From Mastacembelus armatus (taxonomy: Eukaryota > Chordata > Actinopteri > Synbranchiformes > Mastacembelidae), in contig NC_046640.1 in the NCBI RefSeq assembly GCF_900324485.2, positions 16,107,673-16,171,672 of the forward strand: a stretch of DNA of 64,000 nucleotides, in the 5' to 3' direction. The position numbers and the translations under genes are program-made. The notes below the pieces were generated by a model. That model was not told the origin of the DNA and did no database searches. It saw only the letters and a list, made by a program, of their open reading frames with translations. Shown here piece after piece: positions 15,444-26,622 of the stretch; positions within the stretch are counted from its first letter, which is position 1, and every line of letters begins with the position of its first letter.

Positions 15444-15525
15444 GGTAGCGTGGCCGAGTGGTCTAAGGCGCTGGATTTAGGCTCCAGTCATTTCGATGGC
15501 GTGGGTTCGAATCCCACCGCTGCCA
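15444..15525 (+). tRNA. tRNA-Leu, anticodon UAG
   Basis: An 82-nt class II tRNA. The acceptor arm GGTAGCG pairs with CGCTGCC, leaving A as the discriminator. The D-arm/A box reads TGGCCGAGTGGTC, the anticodon loop reads TTTAGGC (anticodon TAG), and a long variable arm follows. The T arm/B box is GGTTCGAATCC, fully canonical. No intron is present. A Pol III terminator TTTT follows at 15535-15538. The sequence is essentially identical to the vertebrate tRNA-Leu(UAG) I know, so it is likely functional. It reads CUA (and wobble) leucine codons. Confidence 0.97.
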
Positions 15526-16282
15526 CAAGTATATGTTTTGCACTTCCTTTCCGAGCACACAAACGTAAATTTAGGACCCCCTCGAAACGAGATGATTCAT
15601 CTCAAGGGGCTATCCTCGTAATAAATGTCTTTCACACATGCGCACGCAGTCAACAGCCATGTGTGTGCATAATTACCTGGAAACATAACGCATATACTGC
15701 ACGCAGCTGGAGAAGCTTCCCCCTTCTTGCTTACTTGAGTTATTCAAGTCATTAGCATTCTTTGATGAAGCTTTTATTTCTTAAAGTGTACAAAATTACT
15801 ACTTAAAAACAGTTAAATTCTAAAGGTGTCAAACAACAATGAAAGTGGGGGCATGCTATAAATACAATACATCCAAATTTAAACATTTATAATACAAAGG
15901 GTTTTTTTTTTTCAATTTAATTAAGTGATAACTGGTAAATTCAAACTAATAGAGTCCAGAATATTCACACAGCTGTGCAGGTTTAATACTTTTCAACATC
16001 CCAGTAGTTTTATCACTTTAAAATCACACATATTTAGACCAACATCAAAAAAAGGCAGCTTGTGTACTTACAGTACATAAAAGTAATTTACACAACCTGA
16101 AAACCTCTTTTTACAGCATATTTTCTTGTAATTAATAAGCCATAAGTGGTGAGATTACACACATTTTGCCACATCTGAGTAAAATCTTTCATTTCCTAGC
16201 AAACAGGCGAAATGTCTGTTATTAAGCTACAGTGACTGAGGCATCTTACAGTGCAGCTGTCCATCCAAACAGTAAAAACTGG
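15526..16282 (-). other. Probable 3' UTR of sdr42e2
   Basis: AT-rich sequence with no gene frame. On the minus strand, AATAAA (plus-strand TTTATT at 15773-15778) lies about 505 bp after the sdr42e2 stop. It is the best candidate for its poly(A) signal. The transcript would then end about 230 bp from the oppositely oriented tRNA gene. Confidence 0.5.
15535..15538 (+). terminator. RNA polymerase III T-run terminator
   Basis: A TTTT stretch 9 bp after the tRNA-Leu end, in the position expected for Pol III termination. Confidence 0.7.
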
Positions 16283-19200
16283 TTAGTTGTGACAGACCAT
16301 GCAGCATAACATCAGTACCATCACACTGAGACCCATCAGCAGAAGCAGGACCAGGTGTCGGGGAAGCTGGGAGGTCCAGGACAGGTTGAAAAGGGGTGAG
16401 CTGGAGCGAGGCTGTTGACACTTCAGGTACTGCTCCACAGAGTCCACCAGGCTGTAGGGCTTCGGACAGTAGCCCAACTCTCGACAAGCCTTGTCAATCT
16501 TGAAAGTGTGGCTTACTGCAATGTTCCTCACCTGTTGTGAAAAAGGAGACATTTATATCTTTAGTTCTTAATGCATACAGAAATTAGCCCTGGAACCTTG
16601 TGCTGCTGCAGAGAAGTCAAAAAAGCTGAAAAAGAAAGTTAAAGCTCACTGTGGTGAGCTAATGGTTCAATTTAACTCTAATATGCCAAACTTCATTTTA
16701 CATTCTGAGTCTGTGACTGATGGATGCCTCTGGTTACTGCATCTTCATTCTGACTGAGGATAAAATGTCTGAATGTGAAGTATACACAATAATATGTGGA
16801 AACATCAACACAACCTCCTGATTCTTGCTCATTCTGTCTGACCTGACAGACATTTTGACGATTACTGCTTATATCTCCTGCTGTTCGCCAAACCTGCAGT
16901 TTTCCCTCATGTAAAACAGGATTTGCCTCTAAAATGTAGTGAAGTACAAGAATGAAGTAGCAGAAAATGGAAATACTAAAGTAAAGTACAAATACCTGAC
17001 GCAGCTCTTTGCAGTGTTTAAATGTTAGCTGATTTAACATTTAAAACAACATCACCACTCAAATATTTGCAAATTTGAAATGACCGTACGAGAATAAAAA
17101 CACTCCTCTGCATGTCACACAATGCCTGAATCTGAGAGTTGGCAGGATCACTGGAGCTCAGCCCAGAAACTGGCTGACTCTGCTCACCATGGCAACAGCC
17201 ACTGTACTGAGGTCACTTCCTGTAAGCGTCATCTTGAACTTTCCTGTTCTGACCGACAGAAGTTTATGTTTTATTCACAGGGCAATCATCGATGCCCGGC
17301 CAGCAGCTGTCTGGCAGAGTGAGCTCCAGGTGCAGGCCCACAGCGCTCAGCTTTGGTTTCTGCCTCATTACACATTCATGAGGACCTTTCAGGCCAAGAC
17401 GAAGGCTCCTCAATATGCATCATAAAGGCTTGCTCAGTCTGATACAGTAGGCTATACATCTTGTTTTTTGTAATAGTGCTACAGACCAGTAGATAATAAT
17501 ACAAGGCTTCCAGTGATCAGAAGCACGTTGGGATTGCATTTAATTTATTCTGGGCTCATTAAGGTTTTCCATAATTCATCAAATGTGCGAGGGGACAGCT
17601 GAGGGTTTGATAGAGTCTGTCTTCACTGTTGTGGGAGACACTTAAACAAGAATCTAAACAAGCAGGTAACCCAATCTCCAACACATAAGATTCATAGTCA
17701 GTTATACAGGTACATATGTATGCAAATGTCTGCACACAAGCTACACAGTGTGTAAGTTTCAACACTTAAGAGTGAAGTCTTGAAGAGCTATTGTATACTT
17801 CTCACATCGAGGTCATTCAGGGTCAGACAGCCCAGGGAGATTTGTGAGGTATCTGATTTAAAAACTCATAGTTTTTTTCTGAGTGACTTTTATGTTCAGC
17901 TACAGAATGGCATTAAAAAAACATGCTCAAGAGCAGAAAATGCTGGATCTCCAAAATCCATGGACAACAAGACAGACAACACAAAACATATAATTACCTC
18001 ACTCCTGGTAAAGAGGAGAGGCACTTTTACCACCGGTCTCAGAAGTACATGCAAATATTCGACCAGGACAGCTAGAAAGAAAAGAGAAACATTAACAGAG
18101 TTAGTGTTAGTAAAAACAGACTGTATTATTAAACAGTTATTGTATAAGGAATAAAATAAAAAGAGTATACCTACCTGCTGAATAGACCAGAGACAGGGGC
18201 AGATTTATCAGTGGTCTGCTGTAGCCCAGATTTTCAAACTGCAGTGGGAAAAGTGAACAAAACAAAGTCATCTCCATCTACAGCAGTTATAACTAATCAC
18301 ATTTGATTTAAACTGACGTCTATATATACATCGCCTCGCTGTTGTTCCCAATGAAGCAGTAAATTTGCACATATACAGTTATATTCTAAAAAGGCTCAGC
18401 ATTTTTCGAAAAGTTTGGGATGCAGCAAATATTACTCAAAATGATGTAGATAAGGTATTTAAGTGCAAATTTGTGAGAAAGCTCATTGAGAGCCACAGTA
18501 CTGGAGTCAAATCCTTCATATGTGAAATCGTATCTGGCAATAGACGATTCTGATTCCGATTATTTGCAGCTGCAGATTGATAAACTATGGAGGAAGATGT
18601 CAGCCACTGCAACAGCATGGCTCACTAATGTCTTTTTAATACTTTCTGGAAAACAGGCTACTTGTTAGTAAAACCAATTCAAAATTAAATTAATAAAAAC
18701 ATAGATTATCACCAGCCTTATCTTTTAACTCACCAAAGGTGTCAACCACTCAAACAGATTGACTGAAACACCATCATTAATGAAATAGGCCTGTCCACTC
18801 TGCAAAAAAACAGAAATCAAACTGTCAGAAAGAAAACGTTGGATATGATCTTTTTTAAAACCATGGAAGTGACCACAGCAGCTGATTACAGAGCGTTTGT
18901 GTGGTTTTATACTGTAGAACAGTCTGATGACATAAATTTGTGGGTGTTTGTCCTGAGACGGACAGTGTGACTCACAGCAACACAGCTCCTCTTCACCGTC
19001 AGTGCCTCGGCCGCCAGCGTGTGAGCCATCACCAGGTTATCTACATGTACCCAGTTCATCCTGGCCTGGGGGTCCCCGAACCTGAAGCTGAACAACCGAC
19101 GCTCCACATTCACCTGAAGACAGAGAGGATAGCTTGAAATATTTTTAACAAGCAATAAACAATATTATTTACAACCCAGAAATGCTCTACAGTAATGTTT

Positions 19201-20355
19201 TCAGTCACAATGACTACAGATTTTATATTTCCATAAGCGCCTCTATAATCTTTTCATGTATTTTGAAGTTCTTGCCATGTTCATGGTCACACTTATAACA
19301 TGAACCCAGAACCTTGTGCATTTCAGACATATTTAACGTCTGCCATCTTAAACACTTTACCAATAGTAAACTCTGAATATAGCCAAACCTGTCCAACCCT
19401 TCAGCAGATTGCTGCCTCATAGAGCAAAGACTAGAAGAAAAGGAGGTTGAAACCGGATGCCTGAAGAGCTCCATCAATAATGTAAACTCTTCAGACTAGA
19501 ACACATTCTGTCAGGGAGAGTTCAGACACTGCAAGATCTATACTTCTCCAGAGCCAACACACAGGAATTATTCTTTGTAGGCAATATATATATATATATA
19601 TATATAGTCTCTCACCATTACTCTGTGAAGGTGTCTCCTCTCCTCTGGTCCATAGATGCCACATGGCCTCAGGACACACGTTCGCAGCAGGCCTCCACCT
19701 TCACAAGACAGAATACAAACTTTAGCCAGTTTATCACGCTAAAACTTTTTTAGTACTGGATGATTGATGACTGGATTGATGACTTTGGACTTTGAATTTA
19801 AATGTAACCATCTAATGTGTTTCAAGGAGAAATCACTCTAAAATATCACATCTAAAATATGTGTCCAAAGTGCTTTTCTGTATAGGTACTGGCCAAAACG
19901 GGGCCTATCATATATTTTCTTAAATTTAAAACATTCATCTGAAAACTATAGCAATGGATATCACTACTAGTGGAACAAAACATACAATATTTCCTACTGC
20001 AATGTGACACAGCTCAGTAGTAGGGCTACAAGTACCTCAAAATTGTGCTGCACTAGCGTCATTTAGTAAATGTGCTATATTACTTTCCAGCAGTGTCTTT
20101 AAGCCATAGTCAATTTAGACAATGGAAAAAAAACTTCCAGTGGCAGATGCTTTAACAACACAACAACACTTTAACCAGCACTAAATAATGAGACAGCTTC
20201 TCACTCTAAGCCTAATTGAATATATAAGATGACAGTTACAGTGTAAAGCTACACTGAGATACGGAATTGAAACCTGTCAATGTAAAGCATGTAGTGAAAC
20301 ATGAAACCCATTATAATGCATTAGAAGATTGTTAGTATGTATTTTTTTGTATATA

Positions 20356-20390
<35 letters not shown>

Positions 20391-22937
20391 TTGTCTGAGA
20401 CATTTTGGAGTAACATTACTGCTGCACTGGTACTGGTACTGTTTTATTCAGCTCTAAATTTAAACTGGTGTCACTGGATTTTGCACCAAGTTTCCATGGT
20501 AACCCTTACCTCAGGCTCACTCTTTCAAACACACAAACATTTTTTACACAGAAAACCCAAAGACTGGGCGGTATTCTCCTCTGATTGTGCATTTTTCATG
20601 TAATCCTGTGATTACGCCGTCATTACACACACTGATCAGTTCGCACCTTTTAAGGAGAAGCCATTGGCTGAGAGGATCATCTGCTCTGCGATCGCTTTAG
20701 TCCTTGAGTAGTGATCCATGTGCTGAAACACAAAGAAGCAGACACTTAGATGTTACTTTATCTGATAACTGAACTGGTCCCACTGTTGGTAGATGTGTAG
20801 AACATTTACAAATGTTTTCATCCCAACTGTTGGTGCTAAATTAGTGGAAGAGAAAGTTTTAAAAAATGTATAGATAAAATGGGTATGGGTATTTATTTTA
20901 CCTACCATGTCAGATGGTACGTACGACACTGAAGCCTCATCACCATCCTCAATTGGTTTCCCACTAAACACCACATTGATGGTGCTTGTGTACACCAGCC
21001 GGGAGATGCTCCTCTCCTTACACACTGAAAGAGAGCACATCACACAGAACAGTGCAGTATATATGCATTGGTATATTATATTACTGTATCTTATCTGAAT
21101 TAACTTACTACAGTGTATGTGTGATGTTCAGTGTACAGAATTATAATTCCTGCGTGTATTCTTACCATTTATGACGTTATTAGTCCCTCCAACATTGACT
21201 GACTCCACCTGCTCTTTTCTCAGCTGGAGACAAAGGTAGAAAATGTCACTTTTTAACAATAGCCTTTCTCATAATGTAGATTATACATCCCATATATTCA
21301 CCTTTTTCATACATACACAAAACAAGTCAGCTGCTCCTCAAAAACCTGAATGAATGAATAAAAAAACTATCACAAGACCATCAGTACATTTTAATTCTTT
21401 ACAGTGCCTCCGAAGGCACCATAACCTACATGCTCTGTGGATCAGAGCTTGCAGCCTCACTTTTCAGAGTCCCTGCTTCCCTGACTATTGCTTGATGATT
21501 AAGTGGCAAGAAGATGCTAAAGAAATCACCTGTTCTGGTCCAGACATGCCATAAGATGCTGTGTGAAATATACAATCGACACCTTCACAGATTTTATAGA
21601 GGGAAGAATAGTCCCTGATGTCACTCTGTAAGAAATGAGAGAAGATGAATTAGCTTCAATTAATTAAAAGAAACTAGCATTTGCCTTAATTAGTTTGATT
21701 CATAACAAAGACAAAAATTGTTAAAGTACTGATTTTCAACACTATTATTTATTATCACTAGTACATTTACTGTGTATTATCAACACAACATTAGCAGTTT
21801 GACCAGTTGGACACTTCCCAGGTTCATGGGAGTGAGTCAATAACTATCCCATGAAAGAACAGTTATAATTAAGGTAAGAGCACCATGAGAGCAGCAGGTG
21901 AAACTTGAATCATGTCTCCACCCTCTATGACCCAGTCAGCAGCTGCTGCTCTGAGGCAGATCACTCACCTGTGTCTGTTTCCAGCCAGCACACACACTAA
22001 CCAGAGACTGATGCACCGAATACTAGAGCTGAACTGCACTGAGCAGTATAAGTAAAAACACAAATATTTATGAATAAATAAAAAGTAGGATAAAAAATAA
22101 AAGGAGCTCACTGATACTCAAAATCATAAAGTTAAAATGGAGTGTATATAAAACATAAACTAACCTGAACAAGATTTCAGTCGGTTTCAAATAATATATA
22201 ATGTAATATATAATTTGAAACCGTAACTAGACTGTTAAACGTATAGCAGGATTTGTCAATGGCAAATTAAAAATTGAAAAAAATGAAACACAAACAAAAT
22301 GATAATTCAGCTGCTCCTCAGAGAACAAGATTTTGGTGAGTTTCAAATTATAGGACTGTATGGATAATAAGTAACTAGACTGTTGAGCGTTTAGCAGGGT
22401 TTGTCAATGGCAAACTAAAAATTGAAAAAAATGAAACGTAAACAAAATAATAATTCACTTGCTTCTCAGAGAAAATCTACAAGATCCAGTTTCCCTTACC
22501 TGATAGAAGATTGCCCCATCTGGGATATCACAGGGAGGCTTATTCATGTCCAGAAGGATCACTGACATCCCCTGACTGGCCAGTTCTTTCCCCAGCCTGA
22601 AGCCAAAGTATCCTGCTCCTCCTGTCACCACCACCTTTCCTGTGGAGGCATCCCAGGCCAGCACTGCCTCTTCTCCCAGTCTGGCGGCCACACACTCCGG
22701 ACTGCTGCAGCTGGCTATTGTGGCGCCGTTTAACCTGTGTCGGACGGCCACGGCCGGGCTGGTGGCCAGTACTGGGGCTGGGTGGTTGACCCACGGCTGG
22801 TGAGTGAGGTGGGGGAGGTTGTGCACGTGGTGTCTGCTGGCCTGCAGTCGACAGACAGGTGTGCTGTGGGAGGGAAGCTGCTTCAGCTGGCACATAGAGC
22901 CTCCACTCTCACTCATGTTGGGGCCGCACAGCTCCAT
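16283..22937 (-). CDS. sdr42e2: Extended short-chain dehydrogenase/reductase SDR42E2 (3-beta-HSD family), eleven exons, 486 aa
   Basis: Exons in coding order: 22500-22937, 21530-21625, 21166-21223, 20906-21024, 20647-20722, 19616-19698, 18976-19113, 18734-18799, 18175-18238, 17998-18071 and 16283-16531 (1461 nt). The family is NAD(P)-dependent and related to 3-beta-hydroxysteroid dehydrogenases; the substrate of SDR42E2 is not settled. Visible: Rossmann motif VTGGAGYFG at 104-112, catalytic Ser211 (VYTST), Tyr242 and Lys246 (YSRTK), [11 protein letters not shown], and a single C-terminal transmembrane helix at 463-484, suggesting membrane anchoring. About 95 residues precede the Rossmann fold, rich in His, Pro and Ser, longer than usual for the family. 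The start 22937 sits in a fair Kozak context (CCACCAATGG); an internal Met cannot be ruled out. The E2 choice over E1 rests on its neighbours UQCRC2, MOSMO and CDR2. Confidence 0.9.
19583..19606. repeat. (TA)n microsatellite in sdr42e2 intron
   Basis: About 12 perfect TA units close to the 3' side of exon 6, within the intron between exons 6 and 7. Confidence 0.9.
20361..20389. repeat. (TG)n microsatellite in sdr42e2 intron
   Basis: About 14 TG units preceded by a short TATATG tract. It lies in the intron between exons 5 and 6. Confidence 0.9.
22167..22470. repeat. Imperfect tandem duplication in sdr42e2 intron 1
   Basis: Two copies about 150 bp apart share long near-identical runs. GTAACTAGACTGTT at 22223 recurs at 22371. 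AGCAGG(A/G)TTTGTCAATGG and AATTGAAAAAAATGAAAC follow in both. CTCCTCAGAGAACAAGA before the second copy is partly repeated (CTTCTCAGAGAA) after it. The divergence suggests a moderately old duplication. It ends just inside the donor of exon 1. Confidence 0.75.
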
Positions 22938-23837
22938 TGGTGGCCTGACAGGTTGATGGAGGGGAAATATTGATTATCTGTTATTTTACTGTAATATCAG
23001 TTCCAGCTTTTTACTGCAGATACAGCAGCCTGCATGAAGACTCTGATGACTGTACCAACCCACTGGATGTCTGTTGCATCATTTAGAAATTTAGCCTGAC
23101 ATAGCTGGGACATTTCACAGTTTGGAGACCCTCATTTTTAGAATAGAGTTCTGGGAATATCAACAATGTTTGTTAAAGTGTTTAGGTAGAAAAAGTTGAA
23201 AAGCATTGAACTGTGCAGAATAACAAAACTGATGGTTTCATACTTTTATATATATATTATACCTACTGAATAACAGTATTTTGCTAAATTGTAGTGGTAA
23301 CCCGTAGTGTTTATAACTTTGAGTACCGTTGGTGAATATTTTCAATAGTAATTATATTACTGTGTTATCTGATTATTATTTGTCACTATAACATGACCTG
23401 TACAGATCCCAGGTTCAAACTGGGCCTCTACATTTCTCTCCAAAACAAACTCCTAATGGGACATTTAACATTTAACGCGATGAATAAACGATGCGAGGAT
23501 CCGGTTTCCATCACGTGTCTACTTCAGGTTGTACTTTTTTGACACTCAAATCAATATTCATATTAACCAACTTACCTTAATGCTCCTTTCGACCGCTCAC
23601 ATCTATACGCGCCGCTTGTCTCGTGAATTGAAGTATTTTCTAGCCTCCCTTTGCTCTCACGGACCCTGGAGCTGCATCGCCTCTCTCACCTGTCAATCAC
23701 CTGCACCGTTACCAGGGGACTCACCGTAATGTCAGTAAGCAGCGCGCAGCTCCACGGTAATAAATAAGGTATGGGCATATACCTGTCCTACCCCTTTTGG
23801 GAAGGTACTGTTAATCAGTATACGACTGTTCCTTGTA
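22938..23837 (-). other. 5' flank and probable untranslated leader of sdr42e2
   Basis: No coding frame was recognised. CpG-containing sequence near 23470-23760 (ACGCGCCGCTTGTC, CAGCGCGCAGC) may hold the promoter and an untranslated first exon; no TATA box is clear. The coding first exon begins at 22937. Confidence 0.35.
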
Positions 23838-24208
23838 CCATCCATCCATTCATTTTCTATACCCCCTTATTCCTAACCAGGGTCCCAGGGATCTGCTGGA
23901 GCCTATCCCAGCTCTCTTTGGGTGAAAGGCAGGGGTGCACCCTGGACAGGTCACCAGTCCATCACAGGGCCACATAGAGTCAAACAACCTCACACACTCA
24001 CACTCACTCCTATGGGCAATTTAGAGTCACCAATCAATCTGACATACATGTTTTTGGACTGTGGGAGTAAACTGGAGTACCTGGAGAAAACCCACACAGG
24101 CACAGGGAGAACATGCAAACTCCACACAGAAACAATCAACATTGTTGATAGTCCAAGAAACACACTTCTTGCTGTGAGGCAACAGTGCTAACCACTCAGC
24201 CACCATGT
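23838..24208 (-). mobile_element. tRNA-headed SINE of a family common in fish
   Basis: Read on the minus strand, it starts ATGGTGGCTGAGTGGTTAGC, which is an A-box-like tRNA head. It continues CACTGTTGCCTCACAGCAAG, then the conserved body (TGGAGTTTGCATGTTCTCCC, CACAGTCCAAAAACATG, AATTGGTGACTCTAAATTGC, GTCCAGGGTGCACCC, TGGGATAGGCTCCAGC) and ends in a (TGGA)n tail. The B box is eroded. I know this sequence type from many teleost genomes, but the family name (V-SINE-like) is uncertain. The copy is full length or nearly so and diverged. Confidence 0.75.
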
Positions 24209-25683
24209 ACCTTGTTCCCTGTACAATGTGTAATATTTATCCCACTGGCACACCAAAGGCCAAGGTCAAAAGACGAAAGTTATAGTTCAAATATACTGTT
24301 TCTTTATGGCAAAAATGAACACTTCAACTTACTAAGGGGCTCAGATCCTCTGCCACCCCTTTTCAAAAGCTCTGACTATTGGGATTTTAACAACCTGGCA
24401 ACCCAAAAGTTTATTGTAGCTACTATGATTTACAAAGAATTTACATATGAACATCATCATAGGTAGAAAAGCAGTGAAGTGGTAACCATTCATTTACCAC
24501 AACCTGGGCTTGCACCTTTAATGAAGGTGACAAAACACTGAAATTATCATAAAGTATTTTGTAGGCCATAGTTTATTTTTTTAATGTATATAAACTATAT
24601 AACATATGTAATATATAGACAAATCCATATATTTGCCAAAGTCATATATGCACATCATGGCACATATTGACTTTTCATTTTACTATTAGAAAAGTTTAAG
24701 ATATCATTTTTATTGTGTACAACAATTATATTTTATGTGTATGTCTATTTATTTTCTGAAGTTTTCACTTTGTTTCCAGATTTTTCCTGTTTCCTTTAAA
24801 AATTAAAAGACTGAGCAAATCAGTATCTGAATACAGTCAGTGAATAACTTGAGTTGCCTCAGAATGTTTTAATGTCTTTTTAACACAGAGAAAAGCAAAG
24901 CTCAAACATCAAGTGATGTAACCAATGTATGCTTGAGATGACAGCAGGCCACGTAAACAGCAGCCAGCATCTTTCACAGTGCTTTTGGAGAGAACAGAAA
25001 TAGACACTTCATGTTTTATTGAGCAAACTGCAGACAGATTGCCAAACCTGAGCTGCACCTCACATAATTAAAGGGGGGAGGAAAGGTCTTAAGGAGCTGC
25101 CAAATGACTGAAGCTCTCAAGTTTAAAAGCAATTTGAAGATAACCTGCAATTTAAAATAAAAGATTGTATTGAATTGTAGTGCACTTTCCTTTTTTAACT
25201 TAAAAATACTGGACGTGTTGATTTAATTTAGACATTAGGCTGCATTTATGCTCATTCAAGGTAAAAAGTAGCTCTGGCAGTGTTATTGTGTGAAAACTGA
25301 TTTGTAGAAGCTCATGTTCTTTTTATATTTTGATGTAAGTGCTTTCTCTGTGCAAAGCATCTTATTTAGACCTTAACAATTTGCTATCTTAAAGGAAAAC
25401 CAATTTACTGAGAATACAGGTTGTCCTAAACCTTTCCTGATCACTTGCTCCAAACTAGTACATCAGTCAAATGAAAAAAGTGTATTATTTCGTTACATAT
25501 GTGGTGTCTGACATGGAGGTCAATGTCCACAGTGAATCAGCAAAAAGCAGAAATGTAACCTGTAGGTTTTTGTTGTTGATGTGAATTAATGGTTAATCTT
25601 GTCTTAGCCAGTACAAATATTAAAAGAAATCCCTACTGGACATCCCATGACAACATAACATAACAGTATGCGTGAGCTGTTAT

Positions 25684-25684
<1 letters not shown>

Positions 25685-25719
<35 letters not shown>
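25685..25719. repeat. (CA)n microsatellite
   Basis: About 17 uninterrupted CA units in the gene-poor interval. Confidence 0.95.
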
Positions 25720-26605
25720 TACTCTCCATGTGATACCCAGTGCGTCCCATGCTCATCATTTGATTGATCAACAAATTAGAAAAAACACTGCAATAGGGTG
25801 AACCATATCAGTCTTAACCCACTGCCATCTTTCCTCTACTGCTCATTCGTTATTCCTGCTCTTGGTGCGATAAAAGGCTTGAGTTACTCTCTCATTAAGT
25901 GCCCATGAATCACTTTCAGCGGGGAGCCATCACCTTATCTGACCTGCTGCAGTGAGCACTGTGCTAAACGAAGACCTCCCTCATCCACAACCTTGCCAAG
26001 CCGTCCCCCGAGGTGAACTTGACTGAGAGGGCTGGAAATAGGATGTGCAGCTCATTGTGATTAGTAGGCAACTCCCTGAAGTCCCAGTGCAGTGTGGAGA
26101 GTGACCTGACCTACTGAAATAATCAAAAATAGAAAGTCAGATGATGGGGCTACACAAAAAGGCTTAAATCAGACAATATGTGTTTGAGGTTCTTACTGAT
26201 TCAACTGTAATTTTATCTGAGTAAGAAGATATTTGTATTTGTATCCTCCATTCAAAAATGAGCTTTTCTTGTTGTGAGTAGAATAATGTGCAGCTCACAG
26301 TCCTCACTCCTCTCAGTCTATCTTGGTTTCAATGTATGTCATTGAAAATAGGCCAGCCATTTCAGGTTGCAAAGGTTGAATAATTAATTGGCAAAAACCA
26401 TTGAATTGGTAATGATTACAGCTGCAATCTGTTTACAGTAATTGCTGCATTGCTCTAAATTTACCTAAAACAATTTCCTGGACATCTGTTTATTCTGAGA
26501 GCTACTTCATTACATTTACCTGACATCCCAGCTGACTTACAGGCTAGAATGACAATCAGCATGATCCCACAGAAAGCAATGAAGAACTCAATTAATGATT
26601 CCTAA

Positions 26606-26622
26606 GCAGCAGGGGGCGCCAG
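26606..26622 (+). promoter_or_regulatory. CTCF-like binding motif
   Basis: GCAGCAGGGGGCGCCAG matches the CTCF core consensus (CCASYAGRKGGCRS). It is isolated in AT-rich, gene-free DNA, which makes the match stand out. It could act as an insulator or loop anchor between sdr42e2 and mosmo. Occupancy is not shown by sequence. Confidence 0.55.

Noticed and set aside
15414-15755. 113-codon open frame
   Set aside because: It runs through the tRNA-Leu gene and is a by-product of the tRNA sequence.
16693-17040. 115-codon minus-strand open frame between the last two sdr42e2 exons
   Set aside because: The SDR frame joins 17998 to 16531 directly with matching phase and family sequence, so this is intron.
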